64,000 nucleotides of DNA from CAWKAV01 sp963847735. Its GTDB lineage: Bacteria; Desulfobacterota; Desulfuromonadia; Desulfuromonadales; BM103. How positions within the stretch are numbered: position 1 is the stretch's first letter; each line of letters opens with the position of its first letter. This document shows, piece after piece, positions 43,647 through 52,362 of the stretch. A model generated the notes under the pieces. It saw only the letters and a program-made list of their open reading frames with translations, had not been told where the DNA came from and searched no databases. The stretch covers positions 1 to 64,000 of the forward strand of contig CAWKAV010000010.1 in the NCBI GenBank assembly GCA_963847735.1, given 5' to 3'. Position numbers and translations under genes: made by a program.

Positions 43647-44060
43647 TCAGCAGCCATTGCATGAAGCATTTGGTTGGTTTGCCGCAGTTGCTTGTACGCC
43701 ATTATCATTAACTTCCGAGGCAGAGTTATTAAACTTAAATTTCCAGTCGCCGCCTTCAGTGCCGACGACGGCAAGATGCTCTTGGTCGTAATGGTAATTT
43801 TTTGCTGCCCTATCGGATTTTGTCTCGGGAGCATTAAAATTGAACTCCCAGTTGCCAGCTTCTGTCCCGACGACGGCAAGATGCTCCTGGCTGTAATGGT
43901 ATTTTTTTGCTGCTTCGTAGTCGATTCCCTGAGGGGCATCAAAACTGAACTGATCTGTGCCAATTAATGACGTCTCGCTATTCTCTGCGAAAGCAGCTCC
44001 AAGTGTTCCAAAAAAGAAAAAAGTAGCCAGAATGCAGATGATGAATTTCTTTTTATACAT
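43647..44060 (-). CDS. Secreted protein with internal repeat, unknown function
   Basis: A 137-residue protein with a signal peptide (to AAFA-ENS) and two copies of a ~38-residue repeat: D/S-x2-A-A-K-x-YHY-x-QEHLAVVGTE-x-G-x-W-x-F-x-F at about 46-76 and 83-113. The second differs mainly in charge. It ends NQPNASCNGC. ATG at 44060 follows AAGGAG. No family recognised; histidines in YHY/QEH could bind metal. Confidence 0.65.
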   Translation of the reverse strand: MYKKKFIICILATFFFFGTLGAAFAENSETSLIGTDQFSFDAPQGIDYEAAKKYHYSQEHLAVVGTEAGNWEFNFNAPETKSDRAAKNYHYDQEHLAVVGTEGGDWKFKFNNSASEVNDNGVQATAANQPNASCNGC

Positions 44061-44501
44061 TTCAATCTCCTTTTGTTTGTCTCAAGTTGCGCTCTCCTAT
44101 CCATTGCAGGAGTGCTTAGGACGCTGCGTTCTTTTCTTATGAATCTTCTCGAACATTTTCCTTGCAAGGTCGAACCTATCTAATACATGCAATATGCCAA
44201 GTTGCCATAAATCCATGTATGTATATGGTATTGTTCATGTATTTTTCTTTATCATTAGATGACAGAGAAATTTCGCTAGTTCATTCTGAAGAATAGTCAA
44301 CACGCAAACGTCGGTTATCCGTCAAAAAAGAAAGGTTCCATTGAAATTGCGGAAAAGTTTCAGTACTATGTGTGTCTATAATTAACTTTTTTAGTCATGT
44401 ATCCTTCTGATACTTACATCACCTGGACGTTCAAAAAGGTCCCTCGGCAAGGTCAATTTGAACGAATGTTTACTTCTGAATGAAGAGGAAGGGATGTCAC
44501 A
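44061..44501. other. Divergent intergenic region
   Basis: No gene seen. It must hold the promoters of the minus-strand repeat protein and the plus-strand cytochrome. GTTCAAA and TTTGAAC (about 44429-44463) form an inverted repeat 40 bp before the cytochrome start, a possible operator. Confidence 0.35.
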
Positions 44502-45011
44502 ATGATGCAAAAGTTGTTTAAAAGGCATTTACGTGTTTCAAAATCTCTCGTCACCCTGTTGCTGATAATTGGAACTGCGACGACTGCTTTGGCCTCTGGA
44601 AGCGGACATCATCACCACGACGATGAATCGTCGGAGCACAAGCAGTCGATGCTGGCCGTGAAGAAGAGCATTCCTGCCGAATACCAGGTGATGGAACGAA
44701 CTCCGATCCATCCCACTGAGGAATCCTTACAGCAGGGGCGCAAGCTCTTTTTACAGAATTGCAGTGTGTGTCATGGTGAAGATGGAGACGGAAAGGGTAC
44801 TGCCGCGGCTACCATGAAAACTCAACCAGCAAATTTTCTTGATATAAAGCACAGCTCAACATATGGCCCTGGAGAGAAATTTTGGATTATCGGAAACGGT
44901 ACTGGGCAAACCGGCATGCCCGCATTCTCACAACTTAGTCCAAGCGAACGCTGGCACCTGGTGAATTTTATTCTTCATCTTCAACAGGACACTCAGCAGG
45001 CCTTGAAATAA
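44502..45011 (+). CDS. Secreted monohaem cytochrome c with His-rich head
   Basis: A 169-residue protein: signal peptide (to ALA-SGS), a histidine/acid patch (GHHHHDDESSEH) and one class-I cytochrome c domain with CSVCH (NCSVCHGEDGDGKG, about residue 88-100) and the axial Met in GMPAF. The His patch could bind copper or zinc, in keeping with the metal cluster upstream. The ribosome site is GAGGAAGGG; start ATG 44502 or 44505. Confidence 0.82.
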   Translation: MMQKLFKRHLRVSKSLVTLLLIIGTATTALASGSGHHHHDDESSEHKQSMLAVKKSIPAEYQVMERTPIHPTEESLQQGRKLFLQNCSVCHGEDGDGKGTAAATMKTQPANFLDIKHSSTYGPGEKFWIIGNGTGQTGMPAFSQLSPSERWHLVNFILHLQQDTQQALK

Positions 45012-45117
45012 CAGGTTCATTTTTAATAAGGGACATATGCTCAAAACCTACAACCGGAATCTGGAGGGCTCTAAATGTCTCTGTGTCTTGTTAGTCACGA
45101 TATTGAGGAGATGATTT

Positions 45118-45474
45118 GTGATAGCAGTTATATTCGAAGTGATCCCCACCAAAGAGGGTAAGCAGGAGTATCTGGAGATAGCCGCTTGTTTACGTGGGCA
45201 TTTAATAAAGATGCCAGGCTTTATTTCAATTGAGCGATTTCAGAGCCTCACAGAACCCGAGAAATTATTGTCCCTATCTTTTTGGGAAGACGAGGACTCA
45301 ATTTCAAAATGGCGGAACCTTGAAGTGCATCGTAATGCCCAATCAAAAGGTCGTAACCAACTGTTTAAAGACTATCGAATCAGAGTATGTAAAGTAGCTA
45401 GAGATTACACTTTGACTAACAGACGTGATGCACCAAGCGATTCAAATGATATTTATTCAAAAATTACCAGATGA
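45118..45474 (+). CDS. ABM-domain protein (monooxygenase-like)
   Basis: A 118-residue dimeric alpha/beta-barrel (ABM) protein: IAVIFEVIPTKEGKQEYLEI, PGFISIERF and LSFWEDEDSISKWRN are the family pattern. Members include heme-degrading or quinol monooxygenases, but no diagnostic residues allow a choice. GTG at 45118 follows GAGGAG. A terminator follows at 45571. Confidence 0.75.
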   Translation: MIAVIFEVIPTKEGKQEYLEIAACLRGHLIKMPGFISIERFQSLTEPEKLLSLSFWEDEDSISKWRNLEVHRNAQSKGRNQLFKDYRIRVCKVARDYTLTNRRDAPSDSNDIYSKITR

Positions 45475-45570
45475 TCACTTGGAGGGTTTTTACGAATCAC
45501 TACTGGAGAGACAAAAACTGGGTTATTAATGACAGAGATATTTAGGACACCACTTAATCCATACGAAAAT

Positions 45571-45605
45571 GGCCACTTGGAAACGGGTGGCCTTTCTCTT
45601 TTTGC
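45571..45605 (+). terminator. GGCCAC-type terminator
   Basis: GGCCAC and GTGGCC pair around TTGGAAACGG and are followed by TTTCTCTTTTT. It lies 97 bp after the ABM gene. Confidence 0.75.
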
Positions 45606-45895
45606 AGGAAGGCTTCTATCATGTTAGTGTTTGAGTCTCTGAAATCTGAACAGAACGTGCAACTAGGTTTGACAGTCCCCTGGACGGCAGAAAAAGGGCC
45701 CCCCAATGCCTTGCCCGTTAAAGCTGACGCTTCAACGGTGTACCTCCGCAGCGCAGAGGTTTTGCGGCCGGACAAAAACTCGCTATCGCTCAGACATTTG
45801 TCCGGCTGTTTCGCAAAACCTCCACGCGGCTCCGGCGGCGGCAACAGGGGGTGGAAAAACTGACAAACCGTAAAACCACAAAATGAACCCGGACA
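45600..45895 (-). repeat. Interspersed repeat region, right inverted copy
   Basis: GGCGGCAACAGGGGGTGG followed by AACTGACAAACCGTAAAACC (45836-45880) is the inverse of the block at 14648-14697. ACTCGCTATCGCTCAGACA (45779) matches the motif near 14970 and lies in a GCCGGACAAA/TTTGTCCGGC hairpin. The rest of 45475-46016 has no supported gene. Confidence 0.65.
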
Positions 45896-46016
45896 CCAGG
45901 TTGGCTTTCTGCTGCCCCGCCCATTTGCGCTTATCCTTCGTCACCGAGCACAGAAGATATCTTCCCCTCTTTGTGGTACCCTGAATACTTGCAGCCATGC
46001 ATTCTCCGGAGCCACC

Positions 46017-47132
46017 ATGACCGACTATCGCGAAAACCTGAGCCGGGCCATTGTCGACGTCTCGATAGCTGACTTGCGGGCCATGCTGCGGCTGGTGTCC
46101 TTGCTTGACAAGCTCAGCCGCAACCCTGCCTACCGGCAGCTGGTCTATGATCAGGTCCCGCCGGTGGCGGCTTTCGACCCCGGCCACGACGCGGTGATGA
46201 TGTGCTATGACTTTCACCTGACAACATCGGGCCCCCGGCTCATCGAAGTCAACACCAACGCCGGGGGCGGCCTGCTGGCCTACCTGGCTCACGACCCGTC
46301 GCTGCCGGCCTCGGCCGAATCTCTGCCGTCCCGGCTCGGCAAGCGCCTGCTGCAGACCTTCGCCGATGAAATCCATCGATTCTCCGGTGGCAGAAAGGCC
46401 CGGCCGGAGCGTATCGTGATTATCGACGAGGAGCCGGCAGGGCAGTACCTGTATGCCGAGATGTGCGCTTTTGCCGATCTGTTCAGGGGGTGGGGCGTGC
46501 CGGCTGATATCGCGGACCCGCTGCAGCTGGAGGCCTCTGTCGACGGTGTCCGGTTCAACGGCCAGGCCGTCGACCTGATTTACAATCGCCATTGTGATTT
46601 TTACCTGGAGAGTGACAGCATGGCCGGGGTGCGGGCCGCTTACCTGGCCCGCCGGGTCTGCCTTTCGCCCAATCCGCATCTGTACGGGCTGCTTGCCGAC
46701 AAGCGTCGGATGGTGACATGGTCCGACCCGGATGCAAGGGCCGCTTTTCCACTGACCAGCGCTGAACACGATCTGCTCGACAAAGTCCTGCCCGCATGCG
46801 CCATGCTTGCCGAGCTCGGTGTGGCAGAGGCCTGGGCGGCGCGGAAACAGCGGGTCTTCAAACCGGTCGACAGCTTTGGCAGCCGAGGAGTCCTGCTCGG
46901 CGAAAAGATCAGCCGCAAGCGTTTCGACGAATTGCCACCGGCCACAACCCTGGTTCAGGAGTTGGTCCCCCCCTCCATGACCGACGTCCCCGACGCCGAA
47001 CCGATGAAGACGGATTTGCGACTTTACGCCTACCGGGACCGGGTGTTCGGTGTGACGGCCCGGCTTTATCGGGGCCAGGTCACCAACATGCGCACCCCGG
47101 GCGGAGGTTTCGCCAGGGTCAGGATGATTTGA
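46017..47132 (+). CDS. Conserved protein, ATP-grasp-like
   Basis: A 371-residue soluble protein with ATP-grasp features: LIEVNTNAGGG (metal/nucleotide-binding Asn/Glu), VFKPVDSFGSRGVLLGEKIS (the lysine loop) and LVQELVPPS followed by DLRLYAYRDRVFGVTARLY. It presumably ligates an acid to an amine with ATP, but the substrates are not evident. ATG at 46017 follows CCGGAG. It stands alone, convergent with mltG. Confidence 0.6.
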   Translation: MTDYRENLSRAIVDVSIADLRAMLRLVSLLDKLSRNPAYRQLVYDQVPPVAAFDPGHDAVMMCYDFHLTTSGPRLIEVNTNAGGGLLAYLAHDPSLPASAESLPSRLGKRLLQTFADEIHRFSGGRKARPERIVIIDEEPAGQYLYAEMCAFADLFRGWGVPADIADPLQLEASVDGVRFNGQAVDLIYNRHCDFYLESDSMAGVRAAYLARRVCLSPNPHLYGLLADKRRMVTWSDPDARAAFPLTSAEHDLLDKVLPACAMLAELGVAEAWAARKQRVFKPVDSFGSRGVLLGEKISRKRFDELPPATTLVQELVPPSMTDVPDAEPMKTDLRLYAYRDRVFGVTARLYRGQVTNMRTPGGGFARVRMI

Positions 47133-47215
47133 GCGTCGAGTCGTCCCAGCCCCGTAAAGGGTTTCCTCCCCCCGCAGCATACCCCCTGCCGTACAGAGCC
47201 GCCCTCGCCGGGTTT

Positions 47216-48220
47216 TCAGCGCCTCAGCTGGTAGCGCTGCACGGCCCGGTTGTGCTCCTGTAGTGTAGCGCTGAACTCGTGGGTGCCGTCGCCGCGGGAG
47301 ACGAAAAAGAGCGCCTTGCTCTCTGCCGGGTGGGCGGCCGCTTGCAGCGCGGCCCGGCCCGGGCTGGCAATCGGCCCCGGCGGCAGGCCCTTGATCCGGT
47401 AGGTATTGTAGGGGGTCGTTGTCTCGAGGTCCTTACGGGTCAGATTGCCGTTGAAATCGGCAATTCCGTAAATCACCGTCGGGTCGGCCTGGAGAAGGAT
47501 GCCGGCCTTGAGACGATTATGAAAGACCGCCGAGATCAGCGGCATTTCCGCGACGTTGCCGGCTTCCTTCTGGATGATCGATGCCAGGGTGATCAGCTGA
47601 TGGCGGTCGAGCTTCAGGGCGCGGGCATCTGCCAGTAGTTCGGGTGTCAGCTCGGCCTGCAGCTGTTTCACCATGGCCTGCAGCAGCTGGCGTGGTGGCG
47701 TCGATGCCGTGTAGGTGTAGGTCTCGGGGAAGAGGTACCCTTCCAGGGACGGTGCTTCGATTCCCAGCTCGTTGAGGAACTCAGCGTCCCGCCATAAGGC
47801 CAGGAACTCCTCGGCGGTGCCGATGCCGGTCGTCGCCAGGCGCGCCGCGATGTCCCGCAGGTTGAACCCCTCAGGGATGGTGACCTGGAATTTTCGGATA
47901 TCGCCGGCGACCAGGCGATCGAGCACTTCAGCAGGACTGGCCGCGCTTTCGAAGAGGTATTGGCCGGCATGAACCTGGCCTGTCACCTGGCGCCAGCGGG
48001 CCAGCAGGGTGAAGCGCAAGGCATCGCTGATGACACCCGCCTCCTCGAGCTGGCTGGCGGTGCGGGAGAAAGAGCTGCCGGGTCTGACTTCGACCTCTGC
48101 CGGTTTATCCGGAGCGACCTCGGTGGCAACAAAACTCTGCAGCCAGAGGCCGAACCCCAGGAGGGGGACAGCGACCAGGGTTAAAACGAGCAGGATCATT
48201 TTCCTGGAGGGAAAACGCAT
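47216..48220 (-). CDS. mltG: Endolytic murein transglycosylase MltG (YceG)
   Basis: About 334 residues: one N-terminal membrane anchor (MILLVLTLVAVPLLGFGLWL), a LysM-like part (VEVRPGSSFSRTASQLEEAGV) and the YceG catalytic domain with ASIIQKEAG (catalytic Glu), NRLKAGILLQADPTVIYG and TPYNTYRIKGLPPGPIASPG. It cuts nascent glycan strands in the inner-membrane periplasmic face. ATG at 48220 follows GGGGAG. Confidence 0.92.
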   Translation of the reverse strand: MRFPSRKMILLVLTLVAVPLLGFGLWLQSFVATEVAPDKPAEVEVRPGSSFSRTASQLEEAGVISDALRFTLLARWRQVTGQVHAGQYLFESAASPAEVLDRLVAGDIRKFQVTIPEGFNLRDIAARLATTGIGTAEEFLALWRDAEFLNELGIEAPSLEGYLFPETYTYTASTPPRQLLQAMVKQLQAELTPELLADARALKLDRHQLITLASIIQKEAGNVAEMPLISAVFHNRLKAGILLQADPTVIYGIADFNGNLTRKDLETTTPYNTYRIKGLPPGPIASPGRAALQAAAHPAESKALFFVSRGDGTHEFSATLQEHNRAVQRYQLRR

Positions 48221-48306
48221 TGCAGGGGCTCCCCGGTAATGGCGACCAGACATCAGGTCATTGTTTGAGGGTTGTCAGGAAAAGTCAAGGCTGTGCGGCG
48301 TGGAGA

Positions 48307-48903
48307 TCATGCCTTAAAGCGGGTTTCGGTCCCATTCATCAGGCGGCTGATGTTGCTGCGGTGCCGCCAGACCACCAGTATGGCAATAAAGAGAGTCGAC
48401 AGAAAAATCGGTTGCGGGTAGTCCAGCATCAGGATCAGAAGCGGTGCCGACAGGGCGGCCAGCACCGATCCGAGTGAGATGTAGCGGGTGGTGCCCACCG
48501 CCAGTACGAAGACGATCAGGGCGCCAAGCACAGTCATCGGCGAGAGGACCAGGAAGATACCCAGGGCCGTGGCGATCCCCTTGCCGCCCCTGAATTTCAG
48601 GTAGACCGGATAACAGTGGCCGATGATGGCTATGGCGCTGGCCACACCGAGCTGGGTCGGTGTCGGTGCCAGCCAGCTCTTGCAGGCCAGCAGGGGCAGC
48701 AGCCCCTTCAATGTGTCACCGAGGAGTGTCAGCACACCGGCCAGTTTACCGGCGACCCGGTAGACGTTGGTGGCACCGATGTTGCCGCTGCCATGCTGAC
48801 GGACGTCGTCGCCACCCATCAAGCGGGTCAGGACGATGCCGGTCGGGATGGCCGCGATCAGGTAGACGGCAAGCGCTACAAAAACAAACAACGTCGTGTT
48901 CAT
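48307..48903 (-). CDS. plsY: Glycerol-3-phosphate acyltransferase PlsY
   Basis: A 198-residue membrane protein with the PlsY motifs GSGNIGATNVYRV, KFRGGKGIATALG and the acyl-phosphate-binding loops. It transfers acyl from acyl-phosphate to glycerol-3-phosphate in phospholipid synthesis. ATG at 48903 begins MNTTLFVFVALAVYL; a longer frame to 49029 lacks a ribosome site. Confidence 0.92.
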   Translation of the reverse strand: MNTTLFVFVALAVYLIAAIPTGIVLTRLMGGDDVRQHGSGNIGATNVYRVAGKLAGVLTLLGDTLKGLLPLLACKSWLAPTPTQLGVASAIAIIGHCYPVYLKFRGGKGIATALGIFLVLSPMTVLGALIVFVLAVGTTRYISLGSVLAALSAPLLILMLDYPQPIFLSTLFIAILVVWRHRSNISRLMNGTETRFKA

Positions 48904-49218
48904 AAGAGTCTCGAAAGGGCAAAGGTGCCAGGGATAGCTGAACTCCGTGTCTGTCGCAGCGTCCGGTTTGCCGCTTGGAACCGGGTACGGTGCCGACCGT
49001 TCAGGCCGCGCCCGCTTTTCTTGGGACAAAAGTTTTCTAGCATGTAGTAGAGAAAATCACAAGGGCATTCCAGGTGGGGGGAGCTCTGCCTGTCGCCCAC
49101 CGCCCGGGCCGGTCCGCCCCGGTCGGTGCGTTCCTGTAGAGAGATTTGTTCAAATTTCGCGGGGGCCTGATGAACAACTGGAATGCGGGTAGCGGCAGGC
49201 AGAATGGCGCAGGCTGAT

Positions 49219-50208
49219 TTACGACGCGCTGGCCTTGTCCTGCTTCCCCTGGCGCTTCAGCTGGTGGATGATCCCGGATTTCTCGAGAGCGATGGCGGCA
49301 TGATGGGCCAACTGGACGAGAAACTGCAGGTTCTGCTCGGTGAATGGTGTGTTCTCGCCGTGACCGAAGAGGATCATGTCGCCGATGGCCCGGTCGCGAA
49401 GATAGAGGGGGACCGAGAGCAGGCCGGGGTCTGCAACCAGGTGCTGTTCCTCCTTGGTAACCCGGTCCATCATGTAGGCGGGTAGCTGCGAAGGGACCAC
49501 CAGCGGGCTGCCGCTGCGGGCGATGTCGAGAAGCAGACCTTCAGGCAGTTGCTCGGTGTGCTCCAGTGCGAAGTCGACCGCGACGCCACGACTCATCTTG
49601 ATGCCGAAATGGCTGCGGCCATTGGCGCGCATCAGGGCAAGCAGGCCGCGCTTGGCGTCCAGGGTGTCGAGGGCCGCGTCAAGCAGGCGGCCCAGCAGGT
49701 CGCTGACCTCGATGGCCGAGTTGATCTTTTCAATGGCTTCACTGAGGGCGGTCATCATGGTCAGCGACTGCACCATTTCCCGGTTGCGGTGTTCCAGCTC
49801 GACCAGCAGGGCCTTGTTCTGGAGGCGCAGGTCAATCTGGGCAAAAGCCCGGTCGATGACGTTGAAGAGAATTTCCGAGGTGTCGATCGGGCGCACGATG
49901 AAGTCGAAGGCGCCGTGCCTCAACGCCTGCAGCAGGTTGAAAGATGAGGCATTGTGCGTGGTCAGGATGACCTCGGTCTCGGGGTAATGCTGCTTGATTT
50001 TCTGCAGCAGGTACAGGCCGCTGCGGGTCGGCAGGTCCGTTTCCGTGATGACCAGGTTGGCAGGCTTCTGCTTGATCAGCTCAAAGGCCGCTTCGGCGGT
50101 CTCCGCTTCAAGGACGGAGTCCTCTCTTTCCATCAGCATGGACTTGAGCTGCTGCCGACGTTTGGCAACGTCATCGACAATCAGGATGTTGTGATCGTTG
50201 GTCAACAT
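49219..50208 (-). CDS. Degenerate receiver plus GAF domain protein
   Basis: A 329-residue protein: receiver-like domain 1-120, a helical linker, and a GAF domain 160-310. The acidic pair is present (IVDDV), but the phosphoacceptor position reads VITETDLP, so Glu stands where Asp is expected, and the switch lysine is Arg (FIVRPID). It may be locked in an active-like form. There is no output domain besides GAF. ATG at 50208. The stand-alone MshEN protein gene lies upstream. Confidence 0.82.
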   Translation of the reverse strand: MLTNDHNILIVDDVAKRRQQLKSMLMEREDSVLEAETAEAAFELIKQKPANLVITETDLPTRSGLYLLQKIKQHYPETEVILTTHNASSFNLLQALRHGAFDFIVRPIDTSEILFNVIDRAFAQIDLRLQNKALLVELEHRNREMVQSLTMMTALSEAIEKINSAIEVSDLLGRLLDAALDTLDAKRGLLALMRANGRSHFGIKMSRGVAVDFALEHTEQLPEGLLLDIARSGSPLVVPSQLPAYMMDRVTKEEQHLVADPGLLSVPLYLRDRAIGDMILFGHGENTPFTEQNLQFLVQLAHHAAIALEKSGIIHQLKRQGKQDKASAS

Positions 50209-50411
50209 GGCCAGTGAATCCCGACAGGCAGTCTAGCTGTGGTTGCGCCTCCAACGGTGAATTGTCTGGGGGACACGAGTGAACATTCCTGAATAATAGC
50301 CAAGGCAGATGCTCGACACAAGCGTTAAACGGTTCTAAACCCAGCGTAGATCCCGCGATCCACTTTTGCCGGGAGCCAGCGGTGTCGTCGATCGTCCTGC
50401 AACTGAATCGT

Positions 50412-51122
50412 TTACTGGTCGGATTTTGCCACACCCTGCAGGAACGAGTTCAAGAGATCGTCCAGATCCTTGATCAAGGGAGAATTCCGCTTTATGAGCA
50501 GGCGCATCAGTTGCTCAAAGCTGTCTTCGAGGCGCTTGATGGTCAGGGCGAGAGGCAGTTCCTCTTCATCCTCCTCGAAGCGGGATGGGGGAGGGAAGGG
50601 AGCATGGGCAGCGCTGTGGCCGGTTCCAGCCCGGCGGCTTGCGGCCACGCCATATTGCAGATTGATCGCTTTGAGAATGGTTTCCGCCGAGACCATGGTC
50701 GGCTTGATCCAGCATTCGGTGAGAAACTGCAAGGCATCGATGACGGACAGGTTGGTGGGGTCCGGCATGGCGACCACAAGGTGCATGATCCCCCTGATTT
50801 CAACCCGGTCGACCGGGATGACGCAAAACTCGCGCGCTTTGGACTCGGGAATATAGTCAAGCACTTCAGCGGGGATTCTGTGCGTGATCAAGTCGATCTC
50901 GGGCAAGTTAAACTGCCTGGCCAGGAACGTACGGAGCTCCTGCTCGCTGATGTAGCCCAGCCTGACCAAAGATTCGCCCATCCGCCCGCCCCAGTGGCGT
51001 TTGTAGGAGAGTGCCGCGTTCAGTTGGAACCCGTCAATCAAGCCTTCCCTGATGAGAAGTTCTCCCAACTTGAGGTTCTTTTCCAGGACTCCCTCCCTCT
51101 TGCTTTGCTGAATGCCAGCCAA
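50412..51122 (-). CDS. Stand-alone MshEN (GspE/PilB N-terminal) domain protein
   Basis: A 236-residue protein with one MshEN domain: LGELLIREGLIDGFQLNAAL, RLGYISEQELRTFLARQFNLP. This domain binds c-di-GMP in MshE/PilB ATPases, but the ATPase part is missing. The C-terminal 60 residues are acidic then helical. It may be a c-di-GMP sensor; pgaABCD, a classic c-di-GMP target, is 5 kb away. Confidence 0.75.
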   Translation of the reverse strand: MAGIQQSKREGVLEKNLKLGELLIREGLIDGFQLNAALSYKRHWGGRMGESLVRLGYISEQELRTFLARQFNLPEIDLITHRIPAEVLDYIPESKAREFCVIPVDRVEIRGIMHLVVAMPDPTNLSVIDALQFLTECWIKPTMVSAETILKAINLQYGVAASRRAGTGHSAAHAPFPPPSRFEEDEEELPLALTIKRLEDSFEQLMRLLIKRNSPLIKDLDDLLNSFLQGVAKSDQ

Positions 51123-51277
51123 CGCCTGATAAAAGGCTTTAACATGTCAGAACTTAACATCAAATCGCTGCAAAGAAAATCGTAAATTGAATTTATGTTT
51201 TTCCTCACTCAATGAATCCGGGGGTCAAGCCGCGGTCGGGGCTCAGGTTACAAAGACCGAACGCCGCGGCAAGCCAC

Positions 51278-52345
51278 TCAGGTGATGGCCGCAGTGGCCT
51301 CTCGGGGAAAGAATTTTTTCTGCAGCCAGAAGGCAAGGTTCACCAGCGTGATGAGCGCCGGCACCTCGACCAGCGGGCCGATGACCGCGGTGAAAGCGAC
51401 CGCCGAGTCGAGCCCGAACACCGCCACGGCAACCGCGATCGCCAGTTCGAAGTTGTTGCCTGCGGCCGTAAACGCCACCGTTGCCGTTTTGCTGTAGTCG
51501 GCACCGATCTTCACTCCCATCATGAAGCTGACCAGGAACATGACGATGAAATAGATCAGCAGGGGGACGGCAATCCGGACGACGTCCAGCGGGATGGTGA
51601 CGATCAGCCCGCCTTTCAGGCTGAACATCACGACGATGGTGAAGAGCAGCGCTGTCAGGGTGATCGGGCTGATGCGCGGGATGAAGACCTCCTCGTACCA
51701 CCGACGGCCCTTGATGGGAATCAGCGTGTAGCGGGTCGCGATGCCGGCGATGAACGGAATGCCGAGGTAGATGAAGACACTCTCGGCAATCTGGCCGATG
51801 GTCACCTCGACGACCGCACCTTCCAGGCCGAGCAGCGGTGGCAGCACCGTGATGAACAACCAGGCGTAGATGCTGTAGAAGAGCACCTGGAAAATACTGT
51901 TGAAGGCGACCAGCCCGGCGCAATATTCGGTGTTCCCTTTGGCCAGTTCGTTCCAGACGATGACCATGGCGATACAGCGTGCCAGGCCGATCATGATCAG
52001 ACCGACCATGTACTCCGGGTAGCCGGAGAGAAAGGTGACTGCCAGCAGGAACATGAGAATCGGACCGATGACCCAGTTTTGCAGCAGGGACAGGCCGAGA
52101 ATCTTGCGATTGCGAAATACCTCGCCGAGTTCCTCATACTTCACCTTGGCCAGGGGTGGGTACATCATCAGGATCAGGCCGATGGCGATCGGGATATTGG
52201 TGGTGCCGACGCTGAATGCGTTCACCACATCCTTGATGCCGGGGACCAGCCAGCCGCCGATCACGCCGACCAACATGGCCAGGAAAATCCACAGGGTGAG
52301 GAAGCGATCCAGGAAAGAGAGCTCTTTCGTCAAGCCGTGTTCCAT
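51278..52345 (-). CDS. acr3: Arsenite efflux transporter Acr3
   Basis: A 355-residue membrane protein with ten hydrophobic segments and Acr3 motifs: ARCIAMVIVWNELAKGN (the essential Cys in TM4) and FTAAGNNFELAIAVAVAVFG. It exports arsenite by proton antiport. ATG at 52345 follows AGGAG. Last gene of the ars operon. Confidence 0.9.
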   Translation of the reverse strand: MEHGLTKELSFLDRFLTLWIFLAMLVGVIGGWLVPGIKDVVNAFSVGTTNIPIAIGLILMMYPPLAKVKYEELGEVFRNRKILGLSLLQNWVIGPILMFLLAVTFLSGYPEYMVGLIMIGLARCIAMVIVWNELAKGNTEYCAGLVAFNSIFQVLFYSIYAWLFITVLPPLLGLEGAVVEVTIGQIAESVFIYLGIPFIAGIATRYTLIPIKGRRWYEEVFIPRISPITLTALLFTIVVMFSLKGGLIVTIPLDVVRIAVPLLIYFIVMFLVSFMMGVKIGADYSKTATVAFTAAGNNFELAIAVAVAVFGLDSAVAFTAVIGPLVEVPALITLVNLAFWLQKKFFPREATAAIT

Positions 52346-52362
52346 GTCCGACTCCTGAAGGA

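Noticed and set aside
47208..47260. tRNA-like D-arm (CTCAGCTGGTAGCGC)
   Set aside because: It is the coding end of mltG; no acceptor stem or T-arm at tRNA distances.
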